This document shows positions 23,125 to 36,225 of a stretch of DNA of 64,000 nucleotides, one piece after another. Location of the stretch: contig OW028579.1 in NCBI GenBank assembly GCA_932294295.1, positions 310,001 to 374,000 of the forward strand, read 5' to 3'. The position numbers and the translations under genes were made by a program. A model generated the notes under the pieces. The model was not told the origin of the DNA and did not search any database. It saw only the letters and a program-made list of their open reading frames with translations. This stretch comes from Alitta virens (lineage: Eukaryota; Annelida; Polychaeta; Phyllodocida; Nereididae). The number at the start of each line of letters is the position of its first letter. The first letter of the stretch is position 1.

Positions 23125-24915
23125 TATTATTCTTTATTATTATTATTATTCTTCTGAAGAAGTAAAGGCTTATTACTCAGAAACTAATAAAGACAGGGCT
23201 TTGGCACTTCAAGAGTGCACAGATAGCCAGAGCGCACTTTGGACAGCACAAATTTCATGACCAAATTTCGTGAAACTTCTGCGTAATTTACAAAAGAAAA
23301 AACAAATTTAAGAGCACGGTTTTAGGAAACTGGGCAGAGATAATTCCATGGGAATTTTTCTCAAGATACCTTAGACAAATACGCAGTGCAGAAAGGAGTT
23401 TGAGCCAAATGGTGAGCCTGCTGACTGAACTATGAATTCTTTAAAAAAAGTAGTTCGAAATTTTCATGAAAATTTTTTTGAAAACCATAGAAGGAATAAT
23501 GATATTGACTTGCAATTTCACACTTTTATAGTCCTACCCTAGGACAACTACCATGCCAAAAATGAGCCCATTTGGTAAAGTGGTCTAGGTGGTACAGGGG
23601 TCCAAAGTTGCATTTTTTGACTGCTTATATCTCGGCTCCAAAGTGAGATACAGGAATCTCAAAAACATATTTAGAATCCTTGAAATGTTCTCTTTTTAGA
23701 TATGTCTAGCAATATGTTCTAGGTCTTTCCGTTTGGAAAAGCGTCAGACATTGAAAATTTTTTGTCACTTTTTGAAATTCAAAAAATGAAAAAATACCAA
23801 AAACACTAGAAGAACTGCTTGGATTCTCACCATTTTTTTTACAGATATGTCCTCTAAGGAGTACTATGATAATGTAAAAGGGCAAGGGCTTTGATCAAAA
23901 GGCTTAGGCCCTAGAATTTTTTTTCAGTCCAAATTTCAATAATTTTTAACTTGAGTTCTTTTCAACCAAATTTCATGCAACTGGTGTCATTATGTAGAGA
24001 AAAATCAGGACTTTACAAAGAATACCATGTCTATTCACCAACCTTTACCAGTTTCGAACTTGGAGCCAAAATTCTCTTTCCCATGTTATCCAATGGGAAG
24101 ACCTACCAACCCTGAACCGCTGAGTCAGCAATTTTTACAATGAATGTTAGGAAGTTTACGTGCATCGCCCCAAAAAAGCAGGAAGAAAGTCTTCAATTGC
24201 ATTCATATTTTGCACATATATGTACTCTGGGTAGTGCTACATTACTGTAAAAGGGCAATTACCTTCATCAAACAGCTTAGGTCTTAGAATTTTTTTATCA
24301 CTCATAAAGCCTGAATTGCTGACCTACCTACCTCCCAGTACCCTGGACCGCTGAGTCAGCAATTTTTACAATGAATGTTAGTAAATTTATGTTTCTCGCC
24401 CCAAAAAAGCAGGAAGAAAGTCTCCAATTTCATTCATATTTTGCACATATATGTCCTCTGGGTAGTACTTCATTACTGTAATAGGGCAATTACCTTCATC
24501 AAACAGCTTAGGTCCTAAATTTTTTTTATCACTCTTAAAGCCTGAATTGCTTACTCAGACCAAAATGTTGTTGATAGATTGAACCAAAAAAAATTCACAG
24601 GAGTGTATATACATGTGCTTCACAAATGTGAGTTATTTCAGAATTTGGGTTACAGGGTCAAGGTCACAGAGTGTCCTATATATGCAATTTTCAGGCGTTT
24701 TGAACCTGGGTCCTATACAAGGTACAGCAACCAAAAAAATATTTTCTTAAACCTTTTTTCATTATCTTTCTATTCCTGTATAGCTTAAGAGGTTAGGGCA
24801 ACTATTTTCGAGGTTTTCAGGTACTTTATGAATTGCAGAAATTCATGGTACTGGACAAAAAAGATAAAAGGAAAGGAAAGTTTATCGTAATTGTCAGGGA
24901 CAATTGCAAGTCTAG
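23032..24915 (+). repeat. Unit, gamma head, single 5' hairpin, tail I
   Basis: Hairpin 23034-23058 and a 39-T run (23084-23122). The head carries CACTTTGGACAGCAC; A has ATGAAAATTTTTTTG; C' has the rare AGGTCTTAGAAT. These three markers recur in the unit at 32250 (offset 9218-9220), which is nearly the same sequence. C, C', T, tail I; CTAG at 24912-24915. Confidence 0.85.
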
Positions 24916-26471
24916 TTATTATTATTATTCTTCTGAAGAAGTAAAGGCTTATTACTCAGAAACTAATAAAGAGAGGGCTTTGGCACCTCAAGAGTGCACA
25001 GACAGCCAGAGCGCGCTTTGAACAGCACACATTTCATGACCAAATTTCATGACACTATTGCGTTATTCACAAAAGAAAAAACAAATTTAAGAGCACGGTT
25101 TCAGGAAACTGGGCAGAGATAATTCCATGGGAATTTTTCTCAAGATACCTTAGACAAATACGCAGTGCAGAAAGGAGTTTGAGCCAAATTGTGAGCCTGC
25201 TGATTGAACTATGAATTCTTTAAAAAAAGTGGTTAGAAATTTTCATGAAATTTTTTTTGAAAACCATAGAAGGAATAATGATATTGACTTGCAATTTCAA
25301 ACTTTTATAGTCCTACCCTAGGACAACTACCATGCAAAAAATGAGCCCATTTGGTAAAGTGGTCTAGGTGGTACAGGGGTCCAAAGTTGCGTTTTTTGAC
25401 TGCATATATCTCTGCTCCAAATTGAGATACAGGAATCTCAAAGACATATTTAGAATCCTTGAAATGTTGTCTTTTCAGGAATATATAGTAATATGCTCTA
25501 GGTAGTTCCGTTTGGAAAAGCGTCAGACATTGAAAATATTTTGTCACTTTTTGATTTTCTCAAAATGAAAAAGTCTAAAAAACACTAGAAGAACTGCTTG
25601 GATTCTCACCATTTTTTTTACAGATATGTCCTCTAAAGAGTACTATGTAAATGTGTAAGGGCAAGGGCTTTGCTTAAAAGGCTTAGGCCATAGAATTGTT
25701 TTTCAATCCAAATTTCAATAATTTTTAACTCCATTTCTATTCAACCAAATTTCATCCAACTGGTGTCATCATGCAGAGAAAAATCAGGACTTTACACAGG
25801 ATACCTTGTCTATTCACCAACCTTAACCAGATTTGAACCTTGAGGCAAAATTCTCTTTCCTATGTTATCCAATGGGGAGACCTACCTCCTACAATCCTGG
25901 ACCGCTGAGTCAGCAATTTTTACAATGAATGTTAGGAAGATTACGTGTTTTGCCCCAAAAATGTAGGAAAGACTTCTTCAATTTTCTTCATACTTTTCAC
26001 ACATATGTCCTCTGGGTAGTACTACATGACTGTAAAAGGGCAATTACCTTCATCAAATAGCTTAGGTCCTAGAATTTTTTTTATCACTCATAAAGCCTGA
26101 ATTGCTTACTCAGAACTAAAATGTTGTTGATAGATTGAACAAAAAAAATTCACAGGAGTGTATATACATGTGCTTCACAAATGTGAATTATTTCAGAATT
26201 CTATGTCACAGGGTCAAGGTCACAGAGTGTCCTATATATGCAATTTTCAGGCGTTTTGAACCTGGGTCCTATACAAGGTACAGCAACCAAAAAAATATTT
26301 TCTTAAACCTTTTTTCATTATCTTTCTATTCCTGTATAGCTTGGGAGGTTAGGGCAACTATTTTTGAGGTTTTCAGGTACTTTATTAATTGCAGAAATTT
26401 ATGGTACTGGACAAAAAAGATAAAAGGAAAGGAAAGTTTATCGTAATTGTCAGGGACAATTGCAAGTCTAG
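24916..26471 (+). repeat. Unit, gamma head, no 5' hairpin, single C, tail I
   Basis: Short unit of 1556 bp. Gamma head with GGCACCTCAAGAG. Single C with ATGTGTAAGGGC and CCATAGAATTG variants, followed by T (CAGAACTAAAATG) and tail I. The head to C portion is related to the unit at 34136. Ends at CTAG 26468-26471. Confidence 0.85.
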
Positions 26472-26720
26472 TTATAAACTTTCCGAAGGAAAGTTTATCT
26501 TATTATTGTAAGTCTTATTTTTCTTTTTCTTTTTTATTATTCTTTATTATTATTATAAACTTTCCGAAGGAAAGTTTATCTTATTATTGTAAGTCTTATT
26601 TTTCTTTTTTTTTATTCTTTATTATAAACTTTCCGAAGGAAAGTTTATCTTATTATTGTAAGTCTTATTTTTCTTTTTTTTTTTTTTTTTTATTATTATT
26701 CTTTATTATTATTATTATTC
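26472..26720 (+). repeat. 5'-end block with three hairpins
   Basis: Three copies of the 25-nt hairpin at 26474-26498, 26555-26579 and 26624-26648, separated by CTTATTATTGTAAG-type segments, short T runs and TTA tracts. Here the last T run is only 18 (26674-26691), so hairpin number and T-run length vary independently. Confidence 0.85.
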
Positions 26721-28791
26721 TTCTGAAGAAGTAAAGGCTTATTACTCAGAAACTAATAAAGAGAGGGCTTTGGTACTTCAAGAGTGCACAGACAGCCAGA
26801 GCGCGCTTTGAACAGCACAAATTTCATGACCAAATTTCGTGACACTTCTGCGTAATTCACAAAAGAAAAAACAAATTTAAGAGCACGGTTTCAGGAAACT
26901 GGGCAGAGATAATTCCATGGGAATTTTTCTCAAGATACCTTAGACAAATACGCAGTGCAGAAAGGAGTTTGAGCCAAATTGTGAGCCTGCTGACTGAGCC
27001 ATGAATTTTTGAAAAAAAGTTATTCTAAATTTTCATGAAATTTTTTTTGAAAACCATAGAAGGAATAATGATATTGACTTGCAATTTCACACTTTTATAG
27101 TCCTACCCTAGCACCACTTTCATGCAAAAAATGAGCCCATTTGGTAAAGTGGTCTAGGTGGTACAGGGGTCCAAATTTGCATTTTTTGACTGCTTATATC
27201 TCAGCACCAAATTGAGATACAGGAATCTCAAAGACATATTTAGAATCCTTGAAATGTTCTCTTTTCAGGAATGTATAGTAATATGCTCTAGGTAGTTCCG
27301 TTTGGAAAAGCGTCAGACATTGAAAATTTTTTGTCACTTTTTGATTTTCTCAAAATTAAAAAGTCTAAAAAACACTAGAAGAACTGCTTGGATTCTCACC
27401 ATTTTTTTTACAGATATGTCCTCTAAGGAGTACTATGTAAATTTTAAAGGGCAAGGGCTTTGCTTAAAAACCCTAGGCCCTGGAATTTTTTTCATTCCAA
27501 ATTTCAATAATTTTTAACTCCATTTCTATTCAACCAAATTTCATGCAACTGGTGTCATTATGTAGAGAAAAATTAGGCCTTTACATAGGATACAATGTCT
27601 ATTCACCAACCTTAACCAGTTTCGAACTTGGAGCCAAAATTCTCTTTCCCATGTTATCCAATGGGGAGACCTAACAACCCTGAAGCGCTGAGTCAGCAAT
27701 TTTTACAATGAATGTTAGGAAGTTTACGTGTTTTGCCCAAAAAATGTAGGAAAGACTTCTTCAATTTTCTTCATACTTTTCACATATATGTCCTGTTGGT
27801 AGTACTACATGACTGTAAAAGGGCAATTCCCTTCATCAAACAGCTTAGGCACTAGAATTTTTTATCACTCATAAAGCCTGAATCACTTACTCAGAACCAA
27901 AATTTTGTTGATAGATTGAACAAAAAAATTCACAGGAGTGCATATACATGTGCTTCACAAATGTGAATTATTTCAGAATTCTAGGTCACAGAGTGTCCTA
28001 TATATGCAATTTTCGGGCGTTTTGAACCTGGGTCCTATACAAGGTACAGTAACCAAAAAAAATATGTTCTTAAACCTTTTTTCATTATCTTTCTATACCT
28101 GTTTAGCTTGAGAGGTTAGGGCAATTATTTATGAGGTTTTCAGGTACTTTATTAATTGCTCTACTGGAAATTGAATAAAAAACCTTTAAAAAGCTAAAAC
28201 CCAAATTTTTTCATTGGATCAGTCCCAAAAAATGTATAAGTGTGTATATACATATGACTGAAAACAAAAACAAAAAATTTCAGAAATGTAGATCAAAGGG
28301 TCAAGGTTACAGTGTTTCCTACATATGTAGTTTTCATGCATTTTGAACTCAGGCCCAATGCAGAGAACAGAAAAACCCAATAGATATTTTTTGAAAGTCA
28401 GTGCTGGTGTGTGATCATCTTATGAATAGTTTAAGACAATAAGGCAAAGATTTCTGAATTTATGAGAACAATTTGGAGTGAGGACACCTATTTAGCACCC
28501 CCATGATATTGAGCAAGTGAGGACACCTAGTGGGCACCCCATGGTATGGCCCAATCGCACTCTGAACGGCACAAATTTCATGACCTTATTTTATGACACC
28601 TCTGCGCATTTCAGGGAATAAAAAAAAGCTTTTCTTCACAGTTCCAGGAAACTGGCCAGAGACAATGGCATGAAATTTTTTTTTCAAGAGACCTTGGAGA
28701 CTTCTCCAGTGCAGAAATTAATGGTACTGGACAAGAAAGATAAAAGGAAAGGAAAGTTTATCGTAATTGTCAGGGACAATTGCAAGTCTAG
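26472..28791 (+). repeat. Unit, three 5' hairpins, gamma head, tail I plus III
   Basis: Hairpins at 26474-26498, 26555-26579 and 26624-26648. Gamma head joined to a beta-type A (GAGCCATG, TTATTCTAAA). Single C with TTTTGCCCAAAAAATG. T lacks the CAGGGTCAAGGT segment, so it has no TCAAGGTCA (about 27987). Tail I, then full tail III. From about 27711 to the end it is repeated without any difference I could see at 29030-30110 (offset 1319). Confidence 0.85.
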
Positions 28792-30110
28792 TTATTATTA
28801 TTATTCTTCTGAAGAAGTAAAGGCTTATTACTCAGAAACTAATAAAGAGTCATCATCCAACCGGTGTCATTATGCAGAGAAAAATTAGGAGATTACATTG
28901 GATACCTTGTCTATTCACCAACCTTAATTAGTTTTGAACCTTGAGGCAAAATTCTCTTTCCCATGTTATCCAATGGGGAGACCTACCTACCTACCTCCCT
29001 GGACGGCTGAGTCAGCAATTTTTACAATGAATGTTAGGAAGTTTACGTGTTTTGCCCAAAAAATGTAGGAAAGACTTCTTCAATTTTCTTCATACTTTTC
29101 ACATATATGTCCTGTTGGTAGTACTACATGACTGTAAAAGGGCAATTCCCTTCATCAAACAGCTTAGGCACTAGAATTTTTTATCACTCATAAAGCCTGA
29201 ATCACTTACTCAGAACCAAAATTTTGTTGATAGATTGAACAAAAAAATTCACAGGAGTGCATATACATGTGCTTCACAAATGTGAATTATTTCAGAATTC
29301 TAGGTCACAGAGTGTCCTATATATGCAATTTTCGGGCGTTTTGAACCTGGGTCCTATACAAGGTACAGTAACCAAAAAAAATATGTTCTTAAACCTTTTT
29401 TCATTATCTTTCTATACCTGTTTAGCTTGAGAGGTTAGGGCAATTATTTATGAGGTTTTCAGGTACTTTATTAATTGCTCTACTGGAAATTGAATAAAAA
29501 ACCTTTAAAAAGCTAAAACCCAAATTTTTTCATTGGATCAGTCCCAAAAAATGTATAAGTGTGTATATACATATGACTGAAAACAAAAACAAAAAATTTC
29601 AGAAATGTAGATCAAAGGGTCAAGGTTACAGTGTTTCCTACATATGTAGTTTTCATGCATTTTGAACTCAGGCCCAATGCAGAGAACAGAAAAACCCAAT
29701 AGATATTTTTTGAAAGTCAGTGCTGGTGTGTGATCATCTTATGAATAGTTTAAGACAATAAGGCAAAGATTTCTGAATTTATGAGAACAATTTGGAGTGA
29801 GGACACCTATTTAGCACCCCCATGATATTGAGCAAGTGAGGACACCTAGTGGGCACCCCATGGTATGGCCCAATCGCACTCTGAACGGCACAAATTTCAT
29901 GACCTTATTTTATGACACCTCTGCGCATTTCAGGGAATAAAAAAAAGCTTTTCTTCACAGTTCCAGGAAACTGGCCAGAGACAATGGCATGAAATTTTTT
30001 TTTCAAGAGACCTTGGAGACTTCTCCAGTGCAGAAATTAATGGTACTGGACAAGAAAGATAAAAGGAAAGGAAAGTTTATCGTAATTGTCAGGGACAATT
30101 GCAAGTCTAG
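28792..30110 (+). repeat. Shortest unit, internal deletion, tail I plus III
   Basis: 1319 bp. After the head box (to about 28849) the sequence jumps into the second half of a long C module (CATCCAACCGGTGTC), removing A, B and half of C. At the GCTGAGTCAGCA box it switches to sequence identical with the preceding unit. T, tail I and tail III follow. This is a product of deletion plus unequal exchange inside the array. Confidence 0.85.
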
Positions 30111-32249
30111 TTATAAACTTTCCGAAGGAAAGTTTATCTTATTATTGTAAGTCTTATTTTTCTTTTTTTTTTTTTTTTTTTTTTTTATTATTATTCTTTA
30201 TTATTATTATTATTCTTCTGAAGAAGTAAAGGCTTATTACTCAGAAACTAATAAAGGCAGGGCTTTGGCACTTCAAGGTCACATAGACAGCCAGAGCGCG
30301 CTTTGAAAGGCATAAATTTCATGACCAAATTTCGTGACGCTTCTGCGTAATTCACAAAATAAAAAAAAAATTTAAGGGCACGGTTTCAAGAAACTAGGCA
30401 GAGATAATGGCATGAGATTTTTTTTCAAGATACCTTAGACAAATACGCAGTGCAGAAAGGAGTTTGAGCCAAATTGTGAGCCTGCTGACTGAGCCATGAA
30501 TTTTTGAAAAAAAGTTATTCTAAATTTTCATGAAATTTTTTTTGAAAACCATAGAAGGAATGATGATATTGACTTGCAATTTCACACTTTTATAGTCCTA
30601 CCCTAGCACAACTTTCATGCAAAAAATGAGCTCATTTGGTAAAGTGGTCTAGGTGGTACAGGGGTCCAAAGTTGCATTTTTTGACTGCTTATATCTCGGC
30701 TCCAAATTGAGATACAGGAATCTCAAAGACATATTTAGAATCCTTGAAATGTTCTCTTTTTAGGAATGTATAGTAATATGCTCTAGGTAGTTCCGTTTGG
30801 AAAAGCGTCAGACATTGAAAATTTTTTGTCACTTTTTGATTTTCTCAAAATTAAAAAGTCTTAAAAACACTAGAAGAACTGCTTGGATTATCACCATTTT
30901 TTTTACAGATATGTCCTCTAAGGAGTACTATGTAAATGTCAAAGGGCAAGGGCTTTGCTTAAAAACCCTAGGCCCTGGAATTTTTTTCATTCCAAATTTC
31001 AATAATTTTTAACTCCATTTCTATTCAACCAAATTTCATGCAACTGGTGTCATTATGTAGAGAAAAATTAGGCCTTTACATAGGATAAAATGTCTATTCA
31101 CCAACCTTTACCAGTTTCGAACTTGGAGCCAAAATTCTCTTGCCCATGTTATCCAATGGGAAGACCTACCAACCCTGAAGCGCTGAGTCAGCAATTTTTA
31201 CAATGAATGTTAGGAAGTTTATGTGCATCGCCCCAAAAAAGCAGGAAGAAAGTCTTCAATTTCATTTATATTTTGCACATATATGTACTCTGTGTAGTAC
31301 TACATTACTGTAAAAGGGCAATTACTTTCATCAAACAGCTTAGGTCCTAGAATTTTTTTATCACTGAATTGCTGACCTACCTACCTCCCAGAACCCTGGA
31401 CCGCTGAGTCAGCAATTTTTACAATGAATGTAAGCAGGTTTACGTGTTTTGCCCCAAAAACAGTAGGAAAGACTTTTTCAATTTTCTTCATACTTTTCAC
31501 ACATATGTCCTCTAGGGAGTACTATGTAAATGTAGAAGGGCAAGGGCCTTGATTAAACACCTTAGGCCCTGGAATTTTTTTTCAGTCCCAATTTCAATAA
31601 TTTTTAACTCCAGTTCTATTCAACCAAATTTCATCCAACTGGTGTCATTATGCAGAGAAAAATTAGGAGATTACATAGGACACCTTGTCTATTCACCAAC
31701 CTTAATTAGTTTTGAAACTTGAAGCAAAATTCTCTTTCCCATGTTATCCAATGGGGAGACCTACCTACCTACCTCCCTGGACGGCTGAGTCAGCAATTTT
31801 TACAATGAATGTTAGTAAATTTATGTTTCTCGCCCCAAAAAAGCAGGAAGAAAGTCTTCAATTTCATTCATATTTTGCACATATATGTCTTCTGGGTAGT
31901 ACTACATTACTGTGAATTTATGAGAACAATTTGGAGTGAGGACACCCTATTTCGCACCCCCATGATATTGAGCAAGTGAGGACACCTAGTGGGCACCCCA
32001 TGGTATGGCCCAATCGCACTCTGAATGGCACAAATTTCATGACCTTATTTCATGACACCTCTGCGCATTTCAGGGAATAAAAAAAAACTTTTCTTCACAG
32101 TTCCAGGAAACTGGCCAGAGACAATGGCATGAAATTTTTTTTCAAGAGACCTTGGAGACTTCTCCAGTGCAGAAATTAATGGTACTGGACAAGAAAGATA
32201 AAAGGAAAGGAAAGTTTATCGTAATTGTCAGGGACAATTGCAAGTCTAG
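30111..32249 (+). repeat. Unit, beta head, extra C, truncated tail III
   Basis: Single 5' hairpin just after the junction (30113-30137). Beta head, A and B of beta type, C, C', second C, then the ACATTACTGT to GAATTTATGAG join at about 31913, so T and tail I are absent. Ends at CTAG 32246-32249. Confidence 0.85.
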
Positions 32250-32299
32250 TTATAAACTTTCCGAAGGAAAGTTTATCTTATTATTGTACGTCTTATTTT

Positions 32300-32343
<44 letters not shown>

Positions 32344-34135
32344 TATTATTCTTTATTATTATTATTATTCTTCTGAAGAAGTAAAGGCTTATTACTCAGA
32401 AACTAATAAAGACAGGGCTTTGGCACTTCAAGAGTGCACAGATAGCCAGAGCGCACTTTGGACAGCACAAATTTCATGACCAAATTTCGTGAAACTTCTG
32501 CGTAATTTACAAAAGAAAAAACAAATTTAAGAGCACGGTTTTAGGAAACTGGGCAGAGATAATTCCATGGGAATTTTTCTCAAGATACCTTAGACAAATA
32601 CGCAGTGCAGAAAGGAGTTTGAGCCAAATGGTGAGCCTGCTGACTGAACTATGAATTCTTTAAAAAAAGTAGTTCGAAATTTTCATGAAAATTTTTTTGA
32701 AAACCATAGAAGGAATAATGATATTGACTTGCAATTTCACACTTTTATAGTCCTACCCTAGGACAACTACCATGCCAAAAATGAGCCCATTTGGTAAAGT
32801 GGTCTAGGTGGTACAGGGGTCCAAAGTTGCATTTTTTGACTGCTTATATCTCGGCTCCAAAGTGAGATACAGGAATCTCAAAAACATATTTAGAATCCTT
32901 GAAATGTTCTCTTTTTAGATATGTCTAGCAATATGTTCTAGGTCTTTCCGTTTGGAAAAGCGTCAGACATTGAAAATTTTTTGTCACTTTTTGAAATTCA
33001 AAAAATGAAAAAATACCAAAAACACTAGAAGAACTGCTTGGATTCTCACCATTTTTTTTACAGATATGTCCTCTAAGGAGTACTATGATAATGTAAAAGG
33101 GCAAGGGCTTTGATCAAAAGGCTTAGGCCCTAGAATTTTTTTTCAGTCCAAATTTCAATAATTTTTAACTTGAGTTCTTTTCAACCAAATTTCATGCAAC
33201 TGGTGTCATTATGTAGAGAAAAATCAGGACTTTACAAAGAATACCATGTCTATTCACCAACCTTTACCAGTTTCGAACTTGGAGCCAAAATTCTCTTTCC
33301 CATGTTATCCAATGGGAAGACCTACCAACCCTGAACCGCTGAGTCAGCAATTTTTACAATGAATGTTAGGAAGTTTACGTGCATCGCCCCAAAAAAGCAG
33401 GAAGAAAGTCTTCAATTGCATTCATATTTTGCACATATATGTACTCTGGGTAGTGCTACATTACTGTAAAAGGGCAATTACCTTCATCAAACAGCTTAGG
33501 TCTTAGAATTTTTTTATCACTCATAAAGCCTGAATTGCTGACCTACCTACCTCCCAGTACCCTGGACCGCTGAGTCAGCAATTTTTACAATGAATGTTAG
33601 TAAATTTATGTTTCTCGCCCCAAAAAAGCAGGAAGAAAGTCTCCAATTTCATTCATATTTTGCACATATATGTCCTCTGGGTAGTACTTCATTACTGTAA
33701 TAGGGCAATTACCTTCATCAAACAGCTTAGGTCCTAAATTTTTTTTATCACTCTTAAAGCCTGAATTGCTTACTCAGACCAAAATGTTGTTGATAGATTG
33801 AACCAAAAAAAATTCACAGGAGTGTATATACATGTGCTTCACAAATGTGAGTTATTTCAGAATTTTGGGTTACAGGGTCAAGGTCACAGAGTGTCCTATA
33901 TATGCAATTTTCAGGCGTTTTGAACCTGGGTCCTATACAAGGTACAGCAACCAAAAAAATATTTTCTTAAACCTTTTTTCATTATCTTTCTATTCCTGTA
34001 TAGCTTAAGAGGTTAGGGCAACTATTTTCGAGGTTTTCAGGAACTTTATGAATTGCAGAAATTCATGGTACTGGACAAAAAAGATAAAAGGAAAGGAAAG
34101 TTTATCGTAATTGTCAGGGACAATTGCAAGTCTAG
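32250..34135 (+). repeat. Unit, gamma head, single 5' hairpin, tail I
   Basis: Near twin of the unit at 23032 (shared CACTTTGGACAGC, ATGAAAATTTTTTTG and AGGTCTTAG). Hairpin 32252-32276 with a 40-T run at 32302-32341. C, C', T, tail I. The total length differs from its twin by only 2 bp. CTAG at 34132-34135. Confidence 0.85.
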
Positions 34136-36225
34136 TTATTATTATTATTCTTCTGAAGAAGTAAAGGCTTATTACTCAGAAACTAATAAAGAGAGGGCTT
34201 TGGCACTTCAAGAGTGCACAGACAGCCAGAGCGCGCTTTGAACAGCACAAATTTCATGACCAAATTTCATGACACTTCTGCGTAATTCACAAAAAAAAAA
34301 ACAAATTTAAGAGCACGGTTTCAGGAAACTGGGCAGAGATAATTCCATGGGAATTTTTCTCAAGATACCTTAGACAAATACGCAGTGCAGAAAGGAGTTT
34401 GAGCCAAATTGTGAGCCTGCTGACTGAACTATGAATTCTTTAAAAAAAGTAGTTCGAAATTTTCATGAAATTTTTTTTGAAAACCATAGAAGGAAAAATG
34501 ATATTGACTTGCATTTTCACACTTTTATAGTCCTACCCTAGGACAACAACCATGCAAAAAATGAGCCCATTTGGTAAAGTGGTCTAGGTGGTACAGGGGT
34601 CCAAAGTTGCATTGTTTGACTGCTTATATCTCGGCCCCAAATTGAGATACAGGAATCTCAAAGACATATTTAGAATCCTTGAAATGTTGTCTTTTCAGGA
34701 ATGTATAGTAATATGCTCTAGGTAGTTCCGTTTGGAAAAGCGTCAGACATTGAAAATTTTTTATCACTTTTTGATTTTCTCAAAATGAAAAAGTCTAAAA
34801 AACACTAGAAGAACTGCTTGGATTCTCACCATTTTTTTTACAGATATGTCCTCTAAGGAGTACTATGTAAATGTGTAAGGGCAAGGGCTTTGCTTAAAAG
34901 GCTTAGGCTATAGAATTTTTTTTCAATCCAAATTTCAATAATTTTTAACTCCATTTCTATTCAACCAAATTTCATCCAACTGGTGTCATCATGCAGAGAA
35001 AAATCAGGACTTTGCACAGGATACCTTCTTTATTCACCAACCTTAACCAGTTTTGAACCTTGAGGCAAAATTCTCTTTCCTATGTTATCCAATGGGGAGA
35101 CCTACCTCCTACAACCCTGGACCGCTGAGTCAGCAATTTTTACAATGAATGTTAGGAAGTTTACGTGTTTTGCCCAAAAAATGTAGGAAAGACTTCTTCA
35201 ATTTTCTTCATACTTTTCACATATATGTCCTGTTGGTAGTACTACATGACTGTAAAAGGGCAATTCCCTTCATCAAACAGCTTAGGCACTAGAATTTTTT
35301 AACACTCATAAAGCCTGAATCACTTACTCAGAACCAAAATTTTGTTGATAGATTGAACAAAAAAATTCACAGGAGTGCATATACATGTGCTTCACAAATG
35401 TGAATTATTTCAGAATTCTTGGTCACAGTGTCCTATATATGCAATTTTCAGGCGTTTTAAACCTGGGTCCTATACAAGGTACAGTAACCAAAAAAAATAT
35501 GTTCTTAAACCTTTTTTCATTATCTTTCTATACCTGTTTAGCTTGAGAGGTTAGGGCAATTATTTATGAGGTTTTCAGGTACTTTATTAATTGCTCTATT
35601 GGAAATTGAATAAAAAACCTTTAAAAAGCCAAAACCCAAATTTTTTCATTGGATCAGTCCCAAAAAATGTATAGGTGTGTATATACATATGACTGAAAAC
35701 AAAAACAAAAAATTTCAGAAATGTAGACCAAAGGGTCAAGGTTACAGTGTTTCCTACATATGTAGTTTTCATGCATTTTGAACTCAGGCCCAATGCAGAG
35801 AACAGAAAAACCCATTAGATATTTTTTGAAAGTCAGTGCTGGTGTGTGTTCATCTGATGAATAGTTTAAGACAATAAGGCAAAGATTTCTGAATTTATGA
35901 GAACAATTTGGAGTGAGGACACCTATTTCGCACCCCCATGATATTGAGCAAGTGAGGACACCTAGTGGGCACCCCATGGTATGGCCCAATCGCACTCTGA
36001 ACGGCACAAATTTCATGACCTTATTTCATGACACCTCTGCGCATTTCAGGGAATAAAAAAAAGCTTTTCTTCACAGTTCCAGGAAACTGGCCAGAGACAA
36101 TGGCATGAAATTTTTTTTCAAGAGACCTTGGAGACTTCTCCAGTGCAGAAATTAATGGTACTGGACAAGAAAGATAAAAGGAAAGGAAAGTTTATCGTAA
36201 TTGTCAGGGACAATTGCAAGTCTAG
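34136..36225 (+). repeat. Unit, gamma head, single C, tail I plus III
   Basis: Short junction. The head to C portion is like the unit at 24916 (ATGTGTAAGGGC). The later part is like 27711-28791 (TTTTGCCCAAAAAATG, full tail III from about 35590), with a T module missing part of the GGTCAAGGTC segment. This combination suggests exchange between lineages. CTAG at 36222-36225. Confidence 0.85.

Noticed and set aside
23041..23130. Hairpin followed by a T run, resembling a bacterial intrinsic terminator
   Set aside because: The stem is AT-rich and the T run begins some 25 bases after it. The context is a eukaryotic satellite, and the hairpin is better explained as the element's 5' terminal structure.
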